Positions 33,007 through 44,471 of a stretch of DNA of 64,000 nucleotides are shown one piece after another. How positions within the stretch are numbered: the stretch's first letter is position 1; every line of letters begins with the position of its first letter. The notes under the pieces are model-generated. The model searched no databases and was not told the origin of the DNA. It saw only the letters and a list, made by a program, of their open reading frames with translations. Both the position numbers and the translations under genes were made by a program. This DNA is from Staphylotrichum longicolle (Eukaryota > Ascomycota > Sordariomycetes > Sordariales > Chaetomiaceae), in assembly GCA_019096155.1 (NCBI GenBank), contig JAHCVI010000002.1, forward strand, positions 1,984,001-2,048,000. The letters are read 5' to 3'.

Positions 33007-35064
33007 TTACTCCTCCCAAATCCGGCCCTGCACGGACTTGAGCTCCTCTTCAGTCATGCGATGGCCAGTCGTGAAGTATCCTGTGGGGGGAATTTGAGTC
33101 AACGAGGGCCGAAAGGGGCTGACAGCATTGCACCATACCGGCGTTGATCTTGGCATCAATCTCGACCCTCGAATCCGCTGGGATCCACGACTCAGGAAGC
33201 TCGACTCGCTCGTGGATGGGGATACTATTGGGTGTCCTCGTCAGCACCACCGGTCTCGGAAGAGCAGCACCAGAGCAGTTTGACTCACCCTTGCCCGACG
33301 ATGGCATCGTGTTTCATGCTGGATATCGAATTGGGTCAGCTCGAGCCGCGCAACGAGACACACGTGTCACTCACTTGCTCATGCTGAGCATCCTGTCAAT
33401 CTTGGTAATGCCCAGCCAGTGCAGGATATCGGGCATCAAAGCCTGGAAGCGCATGTCCTTGACCCCCGCGATGTTTTCCGTCCGCTTGAAATAGTCCGAC
33501 GCGCGGTCTTCCCCGCGCTTGCGGGCGTTGTACACGACTGCAGATCTTCGTTAGATGGCCAATGGCGCTCTGGATAAAGGGCCTGGGTAGCACTGAAGGA
33601 AACGACATACGGTACTACGTTCGCGTGAGCTTCTGGTGCAGCAATAGGACCGGGTTGGAGTAGAACCTACCTTGGTGACCTCGCCAAGGGCCCTGCCTTC
33701 CTTCCGGAAGTAGATGACAACACCACTGCCGCCGTTTTGGGCCTCCTTGACGGCCTCCTCAATGCCGAAGATGAGGTACGGCCTGCATGTGCAGATATCC
33801 GAACAGAAAACGTCGCTTCCATTGCACTGCCGGGTATGTCAGCGGAGAAGCAGCGAGCGCGAGTCATCGTAACTCACTTCATCGTGGATACGTAAGGCGA
33901 GCTTCTTTGTAGGGTCGGACATGTTTGCCGGGTCTCCGAAGCAATAGACCGTCAAGCCGCCTGCAGCCAGTCAGATCACATATCCAGGCTCAATGCGTGG
34001 GTTTGTTTACCAATAGGGGGCAGGAACACCTTGATATCGGACCGAGTTATCAACTGGGCGCTGTGTCAGTCTCGATATGTTCTCGAAACCCGAACTTTGT
34101 CAACGGGGAAAGAATCACCTCTGGATACATGCCGCCGGTATGCTCAAAGAGGGACCGGCGCAGTGTGCCCTCGTCGATGTTGAAGCGCTCCGCAACGCCT
34201 GGGAGATACCAAACCGGCTCGACGGCGAACTTGGTCACGCTGAGCTCACCGTGCGCATTGAGGCACACCTTCCCGTCAGGGACCAGCCGTCCGCTCTTCA
34301 CACTCTCTTCGAGCTCGGGTAATTTCATGTGGGCTCTCGTGATGGCAATGGTCGGCCGGAGGTCCACTGCATGGAGGTTAGGCACGAAATCCACAGGGAA
34401 GCATGACGGTGGGCTTGCCATTGTCTTTCTCGATCGCGTCCTTGAACAGCCAGGGAACCATGTGGCCCCAAGGGTCCATGGCCACGATCTTCTTCGGGTC
34501 GCCCCATTGAGGGAAAGGCCCAATGCTTACGGCAGGCTCGGTATTGGTGAAATCCGGCTTGTGGTCGGCATTGAGCTCCTTGCTGGCCAAGGCTAGGGCA
34601 TAGTAGATGGAGTAGGAGCCGCCGTGGGCGCCGATGGCATTCCGTTTCCCGATGGTAGACGGCACCCTGGAGACGGTCACTGGGCCACGCTGCAGTGGAT
34701 CCGCGGCACCCCACTCCATCGGCAGCGGCTTGATGCCGATCTGCTTGGGATAAGTGGTGAGCACGACGCGGGTCGAGAAGCTGGACTTGAAGTCTGCAGA
34801 CGCCGCCGACGCAGGGGCCGGCTGAGTGCCCGCTTCGGCCGGCAAGACGGCCGAGGGCGAAGGAGCATAGCCGCCAACAAGGGGTGTCGCTGTTCGCTTG
34901 ATGCCGTCGGACCCGGAGCTGCTCGGGCGCCGGGGGGTTTCCTCCTGAGACTTCTCCAGCTCCGCAACGCGCTGGGATACGGTCTCGACCGCAGACAGCA
35001 ACTTCGACTGGCCCAAGGAGATGACCTTGAGGGCCTCCTTTACGTCGTCCAGGCCGGATGCCAT
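33007..35064 (-). CDS. URC1: Urc1, GTP cyclohydrolase II-like enzyme of uracil catabolism
   Basis: Ten exons: 34419-35064, 34119-34366, 34011-34053, 33878-33960, 33671-33826, 33611-33614, 33375-33537, 33289-33318, 33139-33224, 33007-33080. They sum to 1533 nt (510 aa) with every phase consistent. The N-terminus has a short helix then a disordered Ser/Pro stretch; the GCHII-like region carries RPTIAITRAHMKLPELE, GTLRRSLFEHTGGMYPE, IHDECNGSDVFCSDICTC (zinc cysteines) and RKEGRALGEVTKYLVY. In yeasts URC1 is required to break down uracil after it becomes a nucleotide. Exon 6 is just TACC: it supplies Tyr393 and the first base of Leu394 in TKYLVY. Intron 34367-34418 (52 nt) uses a GC donor (AATG|GCAAGC) with a CTAAC branch site. 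A UPRT gene lies 2 kb away. Confidence 0.92.
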
Positions 35065-36217
35065 GATATCGGCCGATACTGATAGCAAGTGATGAGATAC
35101 GAATGGGATGGAACAGAATCAAGAGTTCGAGATGCCACAGGAGCAGACTAGGTACTCGAGGCAAGCTTTAGGTATCTGCGATTGCTTCTGGATGAGCAGC
35201 CGTGATGGAAGCTTGCGAGGAGCGGTGAGAAGGACGATCACAGGTATTTGAGTCAACAAGGTTCAAAAGGAAAGATAGCATCTGGGAGCAGAAGGCCGGA
35301 ATGCGCCAAGTTCCGGGTCCAGGTGAGACCCCGTGATAAGCAGTCGGCCTCATTGGCAGGCATCCTGGCTTGCCTGGATGGATCTTTGGCCTCACCGGCA
35401 GCGGTCGGATAACGCTGGCACGGGCAGGTGCGCAGGTGATCGATTGGCAGGGTTGTGGCGTCTGGTTGTGCCTCCCAAGGGGCCCTCAGAGGCCTCAACC
35501 CCTGCAGCAGCATGCTCCGCTACCCCACTTCGGGAAGCCCAACGGCGGGGTACCACAATCGGATCGACTCCCGCGACAGTGGATCTCGGATGGCTGCTGC
35601 ACTGTGTGTTGGACAATTGGGACACGTCGAAGCTGGAATTGACGGTGAGAGAGCTGAAAGAACAGCGCCTTTCGGCATTCCAAAAGGTGTTTGGTGAATG
35701 TCTAAAGATAGTTGCTGCCAAACCGAGATGAAACAGCAACAGGCCAACAATTCCAAAATCTCTGATTCCTGCGTCGAAAGAGATGATGATGAGATGGATG
35801 GAATCAGCGATTTCCCAGCTTGGAGATGGGCAAGTTTCGAGTTCGAGGTTGCGGCAGAGGGCTTGGCGTGCACGAGCCACTTCGCGCTCCCCTGTCCAGA
35901 CGGTCGCAGCCCCTCAGCCCTCTGCAAGGCTGTGTGAGCTGAACCACGCGCAGAACCTCTTTGGCGGGGCATCTCGGATTTCTCGAACCCTCAACACTTG
36001 AAGCACCAAGCCCGGAGCAGCCTACATACGCAAATCGGCGTGGCCGTTGCATATACAGTGCAGCACTTCCCCTTCAAAGCAACCAAACCGCGGATCGCAA
36101 AAGCTTCCCGAATCCGAACCGCCATTCCAGACTCGCGGCTGCTGCACCCACAACTACCAAAGCCATCGCAACAATCCGCATCTTTCATCCGGCAAAGCTC
36201 AATAAACATCATATACA
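35065..36217. other. Divergent intergenic region between URC1 and ELF1
   Basis: 1.15 kb between a minus- and a plus-strand start. No gene supported; open frames at 35333-35731 and 35392-35880 overlap on opposite strands and look random. Confidence 0.5.
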
Positions 36218-36857
36218 ATGGGCAAGCGCAAGAGCTCCAGCAAGCCCCAGGGCCCAAAGAAGGTACGCTATGCACTCCGTCCCACCCAGCGCCGTTCACG
36301 AGATAAGACCTTGCGCTAATCTTTGCCCTGTCCCCGCCAGCGCGAACCGCTTCCAACAACCTTCACATGCCTCTTCTGCAACCACGAAAAATCGGTCGAG
36401 GTCAAGCTCGACAAGAAGTCCGGCTGCGGCTCGCTCGACTGCAAGGTCTGCGGCCAAAAGTTCCAGTGCTCCATCAACTGTACGCAAACACACACACCCA
36501 CGGACCGGCCCCTTCCCCGTTTGTTTTCTTGGCATGGAGGAAGTATGTGGGAGCTGACAACAATGGCGGTGCTAGATCTCTCCTCCCCGATAGATGTCTA
36601 CAGCGAATGGGTCGACGCGGCAGGTAAGCGATTGCAGAGACGTTTCTGGTGGTGCTGCTGCGGTGCATGGACTGACGAGCTTCCTCCCCGCAGATGCTGT
36701 CGCCGAGGAGGCCCGCCAGAACGAGAGCCAGGCTCGCGGAGGCGCCAAGTTTACGAGCAGGCGGGCGGGCGAGTCGAGCCAGAGGATAGATGAGGACGAA
36801 GATGAGGGTGGTTACGAAGGGGACGACATTGTGGCTGACGATGAGGATTACGACTGA
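36218..36857 (+). CDS. ELF1: Transcription elongation factor Elf1 (zinc ribbon)
   Basis: Four exons: 36218-36262, 36341-36479, 36576-36623 and 36694-36857 (introns 78, 96 and 70 nt) give 131 aa. It begins MGKRKSSSKPQGPKKREPL, followed by a C-x2-C...C-x2-C zinc ribbon: FTCLFCNHEKSVEVKL and CKVCGQKFQCSINY. The conserved YLSSPIDVYSEWVDA core, whose first codon spans intron 2, is followed by an acidic tail (EDEDEGGYEGDDIVADDEDY). Elf1 rides with elongating RNA polymerase II on chromatin. Small, complete and typical of the family; it sits between URC1 and the UPRT gene. Confidence 0.96.
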
Positions 36858-37088
36858 TTGATGCGTTCTCCTGCCACTGGCTTCTCGGGGAACTTGCTTG
36901 TATTGTTATTTGGTTTTGGGGGAATGGGATATAGGTGATATGGGGGCCAGGTTCGGTGATGTTCGCGGGCGATACCAATCACAGGACTGACTGGTTGACG
37001 GCGGGCAAGAGGTTACTTTGTCAAGCGGAGTTTGTAATGTTACGCCGTTTCTTCTGCAAATGCTACCTGATGTTTGGAAAGTCATGCT

Positions 37089-38001
37089 TCACCGGGTATA
37101 GTACCTGTCGCCGAAATCACCCAGTCCGGGTACGATGTAGCTGGGTCATTGGTGAGCTTGGGCATTCGTGTTTGAGGTAGGAATACTCACTTCTTGTCGT
37201 CGAGTCCCGGGTCGACAAACGCCGTTACCACCCGGAGCTTGGGGAATTTGGTTGCAAAGTTCTGGATACCCTTGGGATTCGCAAGCACGTTGAGAAACAG
37301 GATACGGTCCTCGGGTACGCCGCGCGATTTGAGAACATCGACAGCCATGATGGCAGAGCCGCCTGACGTGTGGTTTAGTCTTGCTGCAAGCGCATACTTT
37401 CCAAAAGAGAGAAGAAGAAATAAAAGGGGGACGCTTACCCGTCGCAAGCATGGGGTCAAGCAGAAGAACCCATCTGTCGGCGATATCCTCGGGCAGCTTG
37501 TCGTAAAAGAGCTTGGGCTGGGCCGACTCCTCGTCCCGCTGGATCAGGATCTTGCCAATCCTCACTGACCGGCAACACTCCCTCAAGCCCTGCTCCATGG
37601 CCTCACCCGCGCGCATGATGGACACGCCACAGATCTTGCCCTGGAATGACAACCCATCGTAGGGACGCCCGACAGGGGTTGTGACGGTCTGCTCGACGGT
37701 GGGGAGGTGGTTGAGACCCTCCTCTACCAACAGTCGGATGATCCTGTTGGAATAGAAGATGAAGTCTCCGCGCTGCGTCTCCTTGTTGCGGATGATCCTG
37801 GGGGGAACATCAGAAGGGATTCACCAGCTGTCCCAAGAAGGTAACTACTCACGAGAGCAGCGCGATCAGCTGGGGCGTCTGCGGGAGGATGGTGACAGTG
37901 TCGAATTCAACCCCGGTCGAGACGACCGCCGTGGGCTTTTGGCTCTCGGAGCGGTAGTCGGGACCGACACACTGGGTCGGCGCGCGCTTGAGATCCGACA
38001 T
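37089..38001 (-). CDS. FUR1: Uracil phosphoribosyltransferase (Fur1/Urc6 class)
   Basis: Four exons: 37853-38001, 37439-37797, 37191-37362 and 37089-37140 (introns 55, 76 and 50 nt) sum to 243 aa, the usual length. GVSIMRAGEAMEQGLRECC and DPMLATGGSA form the PRPP site, the latter split by intron 2; the C-terminal YIVPGLGDFGDRYYTR binds uracil. The enzyme makes UMP from uracil and PRPP in pyrimidine salvage and confers 5-fluorouracil sensitivity in fungi. In yeasts with the URC pathway a UPRT (Urc6) feeds uracil into ring-opening catabolism that needs Urc1, whose gene is 2 kb away here. Convergent with ELF1, with 231 bp between stops. Confidence 0.96.
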
Positions 38002-39285
38002 TATTGTTGTTGAAGACTTTGACCAGTGAGTGTGGGCCAAAACAGTCCACCAAGGGAAAAAAACAGACGATGGGTATTTGCAGAAGATCTTGAAAGGCAG
38101 CGACGAGGGAATCCCTACCCGAACTTTGACGGCGTGAGGTGACAAAAGACAGTGCTGAAGACGGAACAGTGTGAAACCGGCTAGATCACAACGGGCTGCG
38201 TGGGTCAGGTACGAGTTTGGGCCCTTTTTGAGGCAAAGAAATCCGATCCTCAAATATAAATTCACACTACCCCTCTCAACTTCTATGTGGACGGTGAATC
38301 CAGAACAACCCCACCAGAGGCAGCAGGACTGGAACAGGGCGACGCCACATGGATCGGTTTTCCTTATCTTGAGTGACCCACTGCTCAGTGAAATGCGCCG
38401 TGGCCTAACTCTTGTCGTAAACCCATAGGTAATAATGCCTTGAACCAAGGTAGATCCTTAGGGGAGGAGAGCAACCCTACGGGTTTTCTGCATATGCCGT
38501 GGTTTGAGCTGTCAGACACCCTCCAAGCTCCCTTACCCCGAAAACATGTGCTGTCGCCTTCAGCTCAGAAGGTCTGATCCATGCTCCTTCGAATAGGGCT
38601 GAGGAACAATATCTCCGTCTACAGGAGGACACTGCACAGATCAACAATGAAAATGGCAAGGTATCATTCCAGAGCCGTATCTCCAGGTACTTCCATCCCA
38701 TTGAAAACAAAGCCGGTGCTTGATTGCGCTTTGGGATCAGAAATGAGAACCCTCAAGTTTCTTCCATTCCGTCAGGCAGCGGAGCCCGTCTTTGGCCCCA
38801 CCGAGCTTCTGTCCCTTGGCGGGGCTCGACGGAAACGGGACGCACGAGCCACATGCAGGGTAGAAGGCGGCAGTGTGGGGTACTTGGCTGGCCGGGGCTG
38901 TTTCCCAAACAACAACCCGTCTCTGGGCCTCTCGCGAATTGCATCAAACAATTCGGCTTCTACTTGAACAGCGAAACGGCTCGCAGCCCTCTTCCGTCGT
39001 GGTCCAATTTGCACAGCTCTGGAGTATTAAAGCTTCCGCATTTGCGAACACCCGCTTAGATTTTCTCACCCTGCATCAACAACGCGCATTGGACCACAGT
39101 GACCCTTCTCTTGGCAGTCGCGACAGCTGTCGCAAACGTGACAGGAGCTCCGTCCACATCCGTCTGGGGCTCTGCGCTGGCGGAATGCCGCGTTGATCTC
39201 CATCACCTCCTCAACACAGCCGCGCGAGTGCTAAAGCCCGATCAGCTTGTACTACAGAAGCTCACCCGGCCTTCCTTGGGGGTTC
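38002..39285. other. Divergent intergenic region between UPRT and WAPL genes
   Basis: 1.3 kb with no supported gene. It should contain both promoters; no element is clear enough to call. Confidence 0.5.
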
Positions 39286-41953
39286 ATGATGATGGCGAGC
39301 AATATGGACTCGATTTACGACTTCGACAATTTTGCAACTCCAAAGAAGAAGGTTGCCACGTACGGGAAAGGAGGAGGAGGAGAGTTGAGACCGCGAGGCC
39401 AGCGACTCTTAGACACGCCGAATCTGCGCCGGTGATCCCGTCATCCTTCACCAAGTCCCGGTCCAACTCCCCAGAGCCCCCTCGGCCGACGCGTGTGTCA
39501 GCTTCGCCAAGGTCAAACAACAGGACATTCGGAAATATGGCGCCGAACCACGTCAGAAGCCCACTGAAGAGGCACACAGTCAGCCACTTCCCGATCTCTA
39601 TGACATTGACTCGCAACTTGAGGAGCCGACGAGAATAAAGAAGAGGAGGCTTGAGAGGGGGTCTGCTGATAAGGGGAGACTCACGGGTCCTTACTCGACA
39701 CCAGATTCATCGCCTTCGGGGGCCCGGTCGCCTGTACACACGAGTGAGGAGGAAATCTCGAAATCGGCCGTGGATGCGAACCCGCAGACTGTGTCGCGAC
39801 AGAGTACGCCGGAGCGAGATATTCCCATGCAAGATGCGACGCCGGCATTGATGCCATTCTCAGCAAAGACTTCTCGGACCTTCAAGAATCTCAGTGTCAG
39901 CTCCAAAAATCCGAAAGCGACAAAGCAACAGATTCCTATTCGCCTTTCCGTCCCTGCTCCATCGAAACCCGCCCCCAAAAAGTCATCCGGTCCGCCGGTT
40001 GCAGCTCCCAGTGCACCGATCCGGCGTCCAGTTTCTCAACCCGCCGCGGCGCCAATTGCTCAGACTCAGCGGCCCACTTCTCACCCGATTCGAAAGAGAC
40101 GCCTGATTGATACGCTGGCGGCGCAGGAGGTAGATGAAGCAAGTTCCTCCGAGGATGAATCATCGTCGCAGAGATCAGAGGTTCTCAGTTCCCAACCGGC
40201 ACCAACGTTCCAGGACTCTCCACCGTCGCCTCCGTCGGTGATTACTCAACCGAAGCCCGTCGCGCGGCCGGTTTCTGTAACCAAGAAGACTGGTCCGAAG
40301 TTCACCTACAGTCAACAGAGGACCATGCTAGCCGATGATGATGATCCGTTGCTCGGCGGTGGTGGCTTTGGTGATCTAGGCAACGGCCCGGCTGGTGGCG
40401 CCTTGTTCAACTTGGGACGCCTCACCAAAAGCTCCACCATCAACACATTCTCCTATCTTGATGAAGACGATGAGACGGTGAACACTGGCGCTGTTCGAAG
40501 CATCCATGAACTACGACAGGCCGGTGCAAACAGCCGTTTCGCTGATGAAATGGACGACATCCTCGACAGAGTAGGTTCACCTTCAGCCAAGCCGTCCTCT
40601 CTCAGGAGAGGCGCGCTCCTTGAGCTTGCCCAGAAGATGAAGCACAAGGACTTTCGCCAGCAGTTCCGTAACCACAGTGACGGGGGAAGCCTTTTCAAGT
40701 CCCTTGCGGATGAAACTGATTTGGTCTCTGGATACGCAATTTTGGCCATTGTTACCACACTTCTGGCCGCCACTACGTCGGCGCATCTCATCCAACAGCT
40801 TCGCGCGCAGGGCCTTGCCGCCCTCCTCAGCAAGCATCTTGACAACACAGCCGACATCACCCAGATCGTCAAGGATAGGAAGCAGAATGTTTCACGGAAC
40901 GCTCAGCTCACGATGGCAACGATCAAATCCTCGCTTCTCGAGCTGCCCGCCTGGAAACCCGTCTCTCCCACCTCGCTGTCACCACGCACACTGGCTCTGA
41001 AGTGCCTGGACCTACTTATGCGGCAGCCTACACACACATCCGCCGAGGACGAGGTTCTCTCCCAAGAAGTCACCGACCGCTTGTTTTCCATTCTCGCTGA
41101 CGGGGTACCCAATTCCGCATGCTGGGATTTCCCCAATCTGCAAGAGTCCTGCGACTTTTATCTCGCGCTTTACGTGCTAGAGGGCCACTCGATCAGTGCG
41201 ATGCAGTCCCGACTCGGCTCACTGTGGACCAAACAATACGCCCCTATCGTTGCCGACACCCTGGAAGTTGCCCTGGGGCGCCCGACTGACCAGCTTGGTG
41301 ACCTTGAGAGCCTCACGCTGAGACTATCGCTCAACATCACCAACCACAACGGCGAAGCCTCTCGCCTGTTTGTCGACAAGGGGCTGCTCCAGGGTCTCGC
41401 TAAATCAGCCTGCAGCGCTTTCGGTATGGTCTTGAACTCGATGAAAGGCGACTCATTTCTGTCCAAGGTTTTGGAATCCCTCATCATGATGCTGGGGGCC
41501 ATGATCAATTTCTGTGTGTATTATCCGCCTGCGACCCGGAGCCTCGAGGAGCCCGGAGATGGTGTCGGGACCCCCCTGAACCAGCTCATCCGCGTCTTTG
41601 CAGACAATCACTCGAAGACGGCCGATGTAAGTTGCAACCGCGCCAACTGTCTCGTCTTCACTGCTGACTTGGGACAGGCCGATTCTATGGAGAAAACACA
41701 ACTCAACGTGGCGCTCGGTTACCTCTCAGTCCTCTTGGGTTACCTCTGCCTGAGTGACTCAATCAGGAACAGATTCGTTCTCGTTCACCCGAGAAAGAGC
41801 ATTCAGCCACTCCTCGAGTCGATCAATGAGTTCATTGCGTTCCACCGAAAGGTTGCCGAGGCTCAGGGGGACGAAGGCGTGAAGCAAGGCTCCGAGTCGG
41901 CTGCTCTGACTCGTCTCCAGGCCTTGGCAGACCAGCTTGCAGTGCTCCGCTAA
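39286..41953 (+). CDS. Wings apart-like (WAPL/Rad61) cohesin-release factor, two apparent frameshifts near the N-terminus
   Basis: The C-terminal 500 residues are a WAPL helical-repeat domain: SIHELRQAGANSRFADEMDD, ALLELAQKMKHKDFRQQFRN, SGYAILAIVTTLLA, LGYLSVLLGYLCLSDSIRNR. WAPL with Pds5 opens the cohesin ring. The start MMMASNMDSIYDFDNF at 39286 fits fungal homologues. Reading then needs two frame changes: at about 39365 (after VATYGK, in GGGAAAGG) and about 39515 (SPRS to QQDIRKYG, in TCAAACAA). Each is explained by one missing A in a short A run, giving a disordered basic region that flows into PLPDLYDIDSQLEEP. GTAAGT...CAG at 41627-41677 is a 51-nt stopless intron; removing it gives KTADADSMEKTQLNVALG, the family sequence, so it should be spliced even though the frame reads through. 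Confidence 0.88.
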
Positions 41954-42900
41954 ATGGTGCTCGGCCCCGTGATCCATATATTTTTTTCTTTGTACATGGC
42001 GTCGGGGATGCGATGAGAATCTGGGAAGCGGCTTTGCATAGGGGAGGATGGCATGATGAATACTGAAGTTTTTGATGTTTATGGATGACGGGTTGAAGGA
42101 CGTTCAGCACGGATGGATGGTGGATGCGAGGGTTCATGACATGGGCACGAGATATGATTAGCACAGACACTTAGAAGCAACGGCGAATTTATCTCGGCAA
42201 TCAATGCACGAATCGCATTCAGACCGCTTGAACGTGTCCCATACACACTCACTGGTTGTCTAGACATCCACCCTCGGCCACCTACCCCTGACTGATGATG
42301 AGCTGGAGCTGTTTGTTCACCAAGTAGCCACCCGCATTGAGTTTAGCCACTGTGGAACTATTACTGCCCTCCAAGCGCCACCATCAGATCGTCCAGGTCG
42401 TCCAGCCCCGCCTTGAGCTGCCAAGGCCGGCCGACCCCGCCCCGCCGTCACCCACATGGGCCTGGAACCGGCTTCAAGACAGTCTTCCATGCTTCCAGAT
42501 CGTATCTGCAGATGTACGAAGGGCAACTGCACATGCCTTTGATGCACTCGCCCACTTCAGAGGTTACTTGAGACGACTTGCACTGCCCAGGTTCCTGCAT
42601 TTGGGCCGGGTCTAAACGGAAAGCAGCCCAAACCACCCCCCAACTCTTCTCCTATTGCAACTTGACACAAGGTTTAGAACGAGTTTTGTCTTTCTAGCGT
42701 CCCTCTCTGGTTCCTGTCAACACTCGTTCGCCCTGTGTCGGTTCGCACCAAACCCCAAGACTCCTGTTCCAACTCTTGTTCCGCTTGCATCGCGCCGCAT
42801 TGGGACCAAGACGAATCGAATTGCGACCAATCCCTCTGAAACCCATTACCCCTCCCACCAAGAAAAGTACCTGTCGTGAGACACGACAAACCCAGCAGAA
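41954..42900. other. Intergenic between WAPL and Rheb genes
   Basis: 947 bp in tandem orientation. The 42660-42900 stretch is CA- and CT-rich, as is common in leaders just before fungal starts. No gene seen. Confidence 0.5.
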
Positions 42901-43631
42901 ATGCCATCCACCCTCGCCAAGCAGCGCAAGATTGCCATTGTCGGCAGCCGCTCAGTCGGTGCGATCCCCCCCCCTCCCTCCCCCCTTCTCCTTTTCGCAT
43001 ATTCCAAGTTTTGACTAACACGCCCGGTGTTCGTTCCTTTCCTCTCCAGGCAAATCGTCCCTCGCTGTGCGCTATGTCGACGGGCACTTCGTCGAGAGCT
43101 ACTACCCGACCATCGAGAACACCTTCAGCAAGGAGATCCGGTACAAGGGGCAGGAGTTCGCGACCGAGATCGTCGACACGGCCGGCCAGGACGAGTACAG
43201 CATCCTCAACTCGAAGCACTTTATCGGCATCCACGGCTACATGCTCGTCTACAGCGTCTCGTCGCTACAGTCGTTTGAGATGGTCCAGGTCATCAGGGAC
43301 AAGATCCTGAACCACCTCGTTCGTTCCCTCCCCCCCCCCCACCTCTCTACTCTTTCCTTTCAACTAACTCTCCTCTCCAAAAAAAAAAAAGGGCACAGCC
43401 AGCGTCCCGATCTGCATCGTCGGCAACAAGTGCGACCTGCGCCCCGAGCAGCGGCAGGTGACGCCCGAGGAGGGCAAGGCGGTGGCCGACAAGTACAAGT
43501 GCGCGTGGACCGAGGCGAGCGCCCGCTACAACGAGAACGTCGCCCGCGCCTTTGAGCTGCTCATCGGCGAGGTCGAAAAGTCGCAGAACCCGAGCGAGCC
43601 GTCCGACGGGGGCAAGTGCGTGCTCATGTGA
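42901..43631 (+). CDS. RHB1: Rheb-family small GTPase
   Basis: Exons 42901-42958, 43050-43318 and 43392-43631 (introns 91 and 73 nt) give 188 aa. The P-loop GSRSVGKSS, with the Rheb-specific Arg, is split by intron 1. Switch I is YYPTIENTFSKE, switch II DTAGQDEYS, the base-binding motifs are GNKCDL and TEASA, and the C-terminus is a CVLM farnesylation box. Rheb acts upstream of TORC1 at membranes and in fungi influences amino-acid uptake and growth. Intron 2 ends in an eleven-A run directly before AG|GGC, with the pyrimidine tract further upstream, an unusual acceptor context. Tandem with WAPL and convergent with the seryl-tRNA synthetase gene. Confidence 0.96.
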
Positions 43632-44471
43632 GGCGAATCAGGGGGGCCGGCGCTGGGGGGTGCTGGACATTGGGAAAGGGGGCCAACTGGGTGGTGCTGC
43701 TACTCTCTCTCTCCCTTCCCTCGTCTTGTTGGATCATGGGTGATGGCGGAGAGAGGGGAATAGGAAGGAGGAGACCATCGAAGGTGGGGGGTAATGGGGG
43801 GTTGGGAAGAGATGGTCAGGGGTCACATCTCAGCCTGGCAGAAAAAAGGGAGTCTCTGCCTTGCTGTACTACGTTTAAAGAGGATGGATGGGTGGGTGGA
43901 TGGATCGGTGGATCTGTGGGTGGATAATGGGCCTCGCGGGTGAGGTGGTAATGACGGTTTTGTTGTTGTTTTCTTTTGATGATATCGGCCGTCCATATTC
44001 TTGGGCATGTCTGGGTTGTGTTGCGCTACGCTGCATGTGTGGGGGTTACGTTGATCCTGTTCTTGATTTTGGCACAGCATGAGAGGGGTTTGCGCCGCCC
44101 AGAAGGGAGCCCTGGGGTGCAAACATTCATGGTGCTTTGGCAGAATGATCAACATGGCAAAGCTGAGGACAAAGTATGATGAGCCATGGGGATTACGGCG
44201 GTTTCTGTATGCGCTGTATTTACGTGCATGGCTGCTGCATACTTCCTGGTGGATCTTGGAACGGTCTCGGGTGCAAGTAGGTTCAGACATATCAACTGTG
44301 CATACCCGGCACTTCAGTCACCATCCATGAGACTGCAATGACAGGATGCCAAAGCTCTCGATTCCCGGGTATTCCTTGCTCCAAAGGCTCCAAATCTTAA
44401 CACAGGGACTTGCGCTAGGGGCACACATAACAAGATGCGCGGATACCTTCTGATATTGAAACCTTGTTCTT
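43632..44471. other. Convergent intergenic region (Rheb and SES1 3' flanks)
   Basis: 840 bp, no gene. Contains an imperfect GGAT/GGTG repeat at about 43882-43926 on a G-rich background. Confidence 0.5.
43882..43926. repeat. Imperfect GGATG/GGTGG tandem repeat
   Basis: Short degenerate units (GGATGGATGGGTGGGTGGATGG and on) just downstream of the Rheb gene. Confidence 0.7.
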
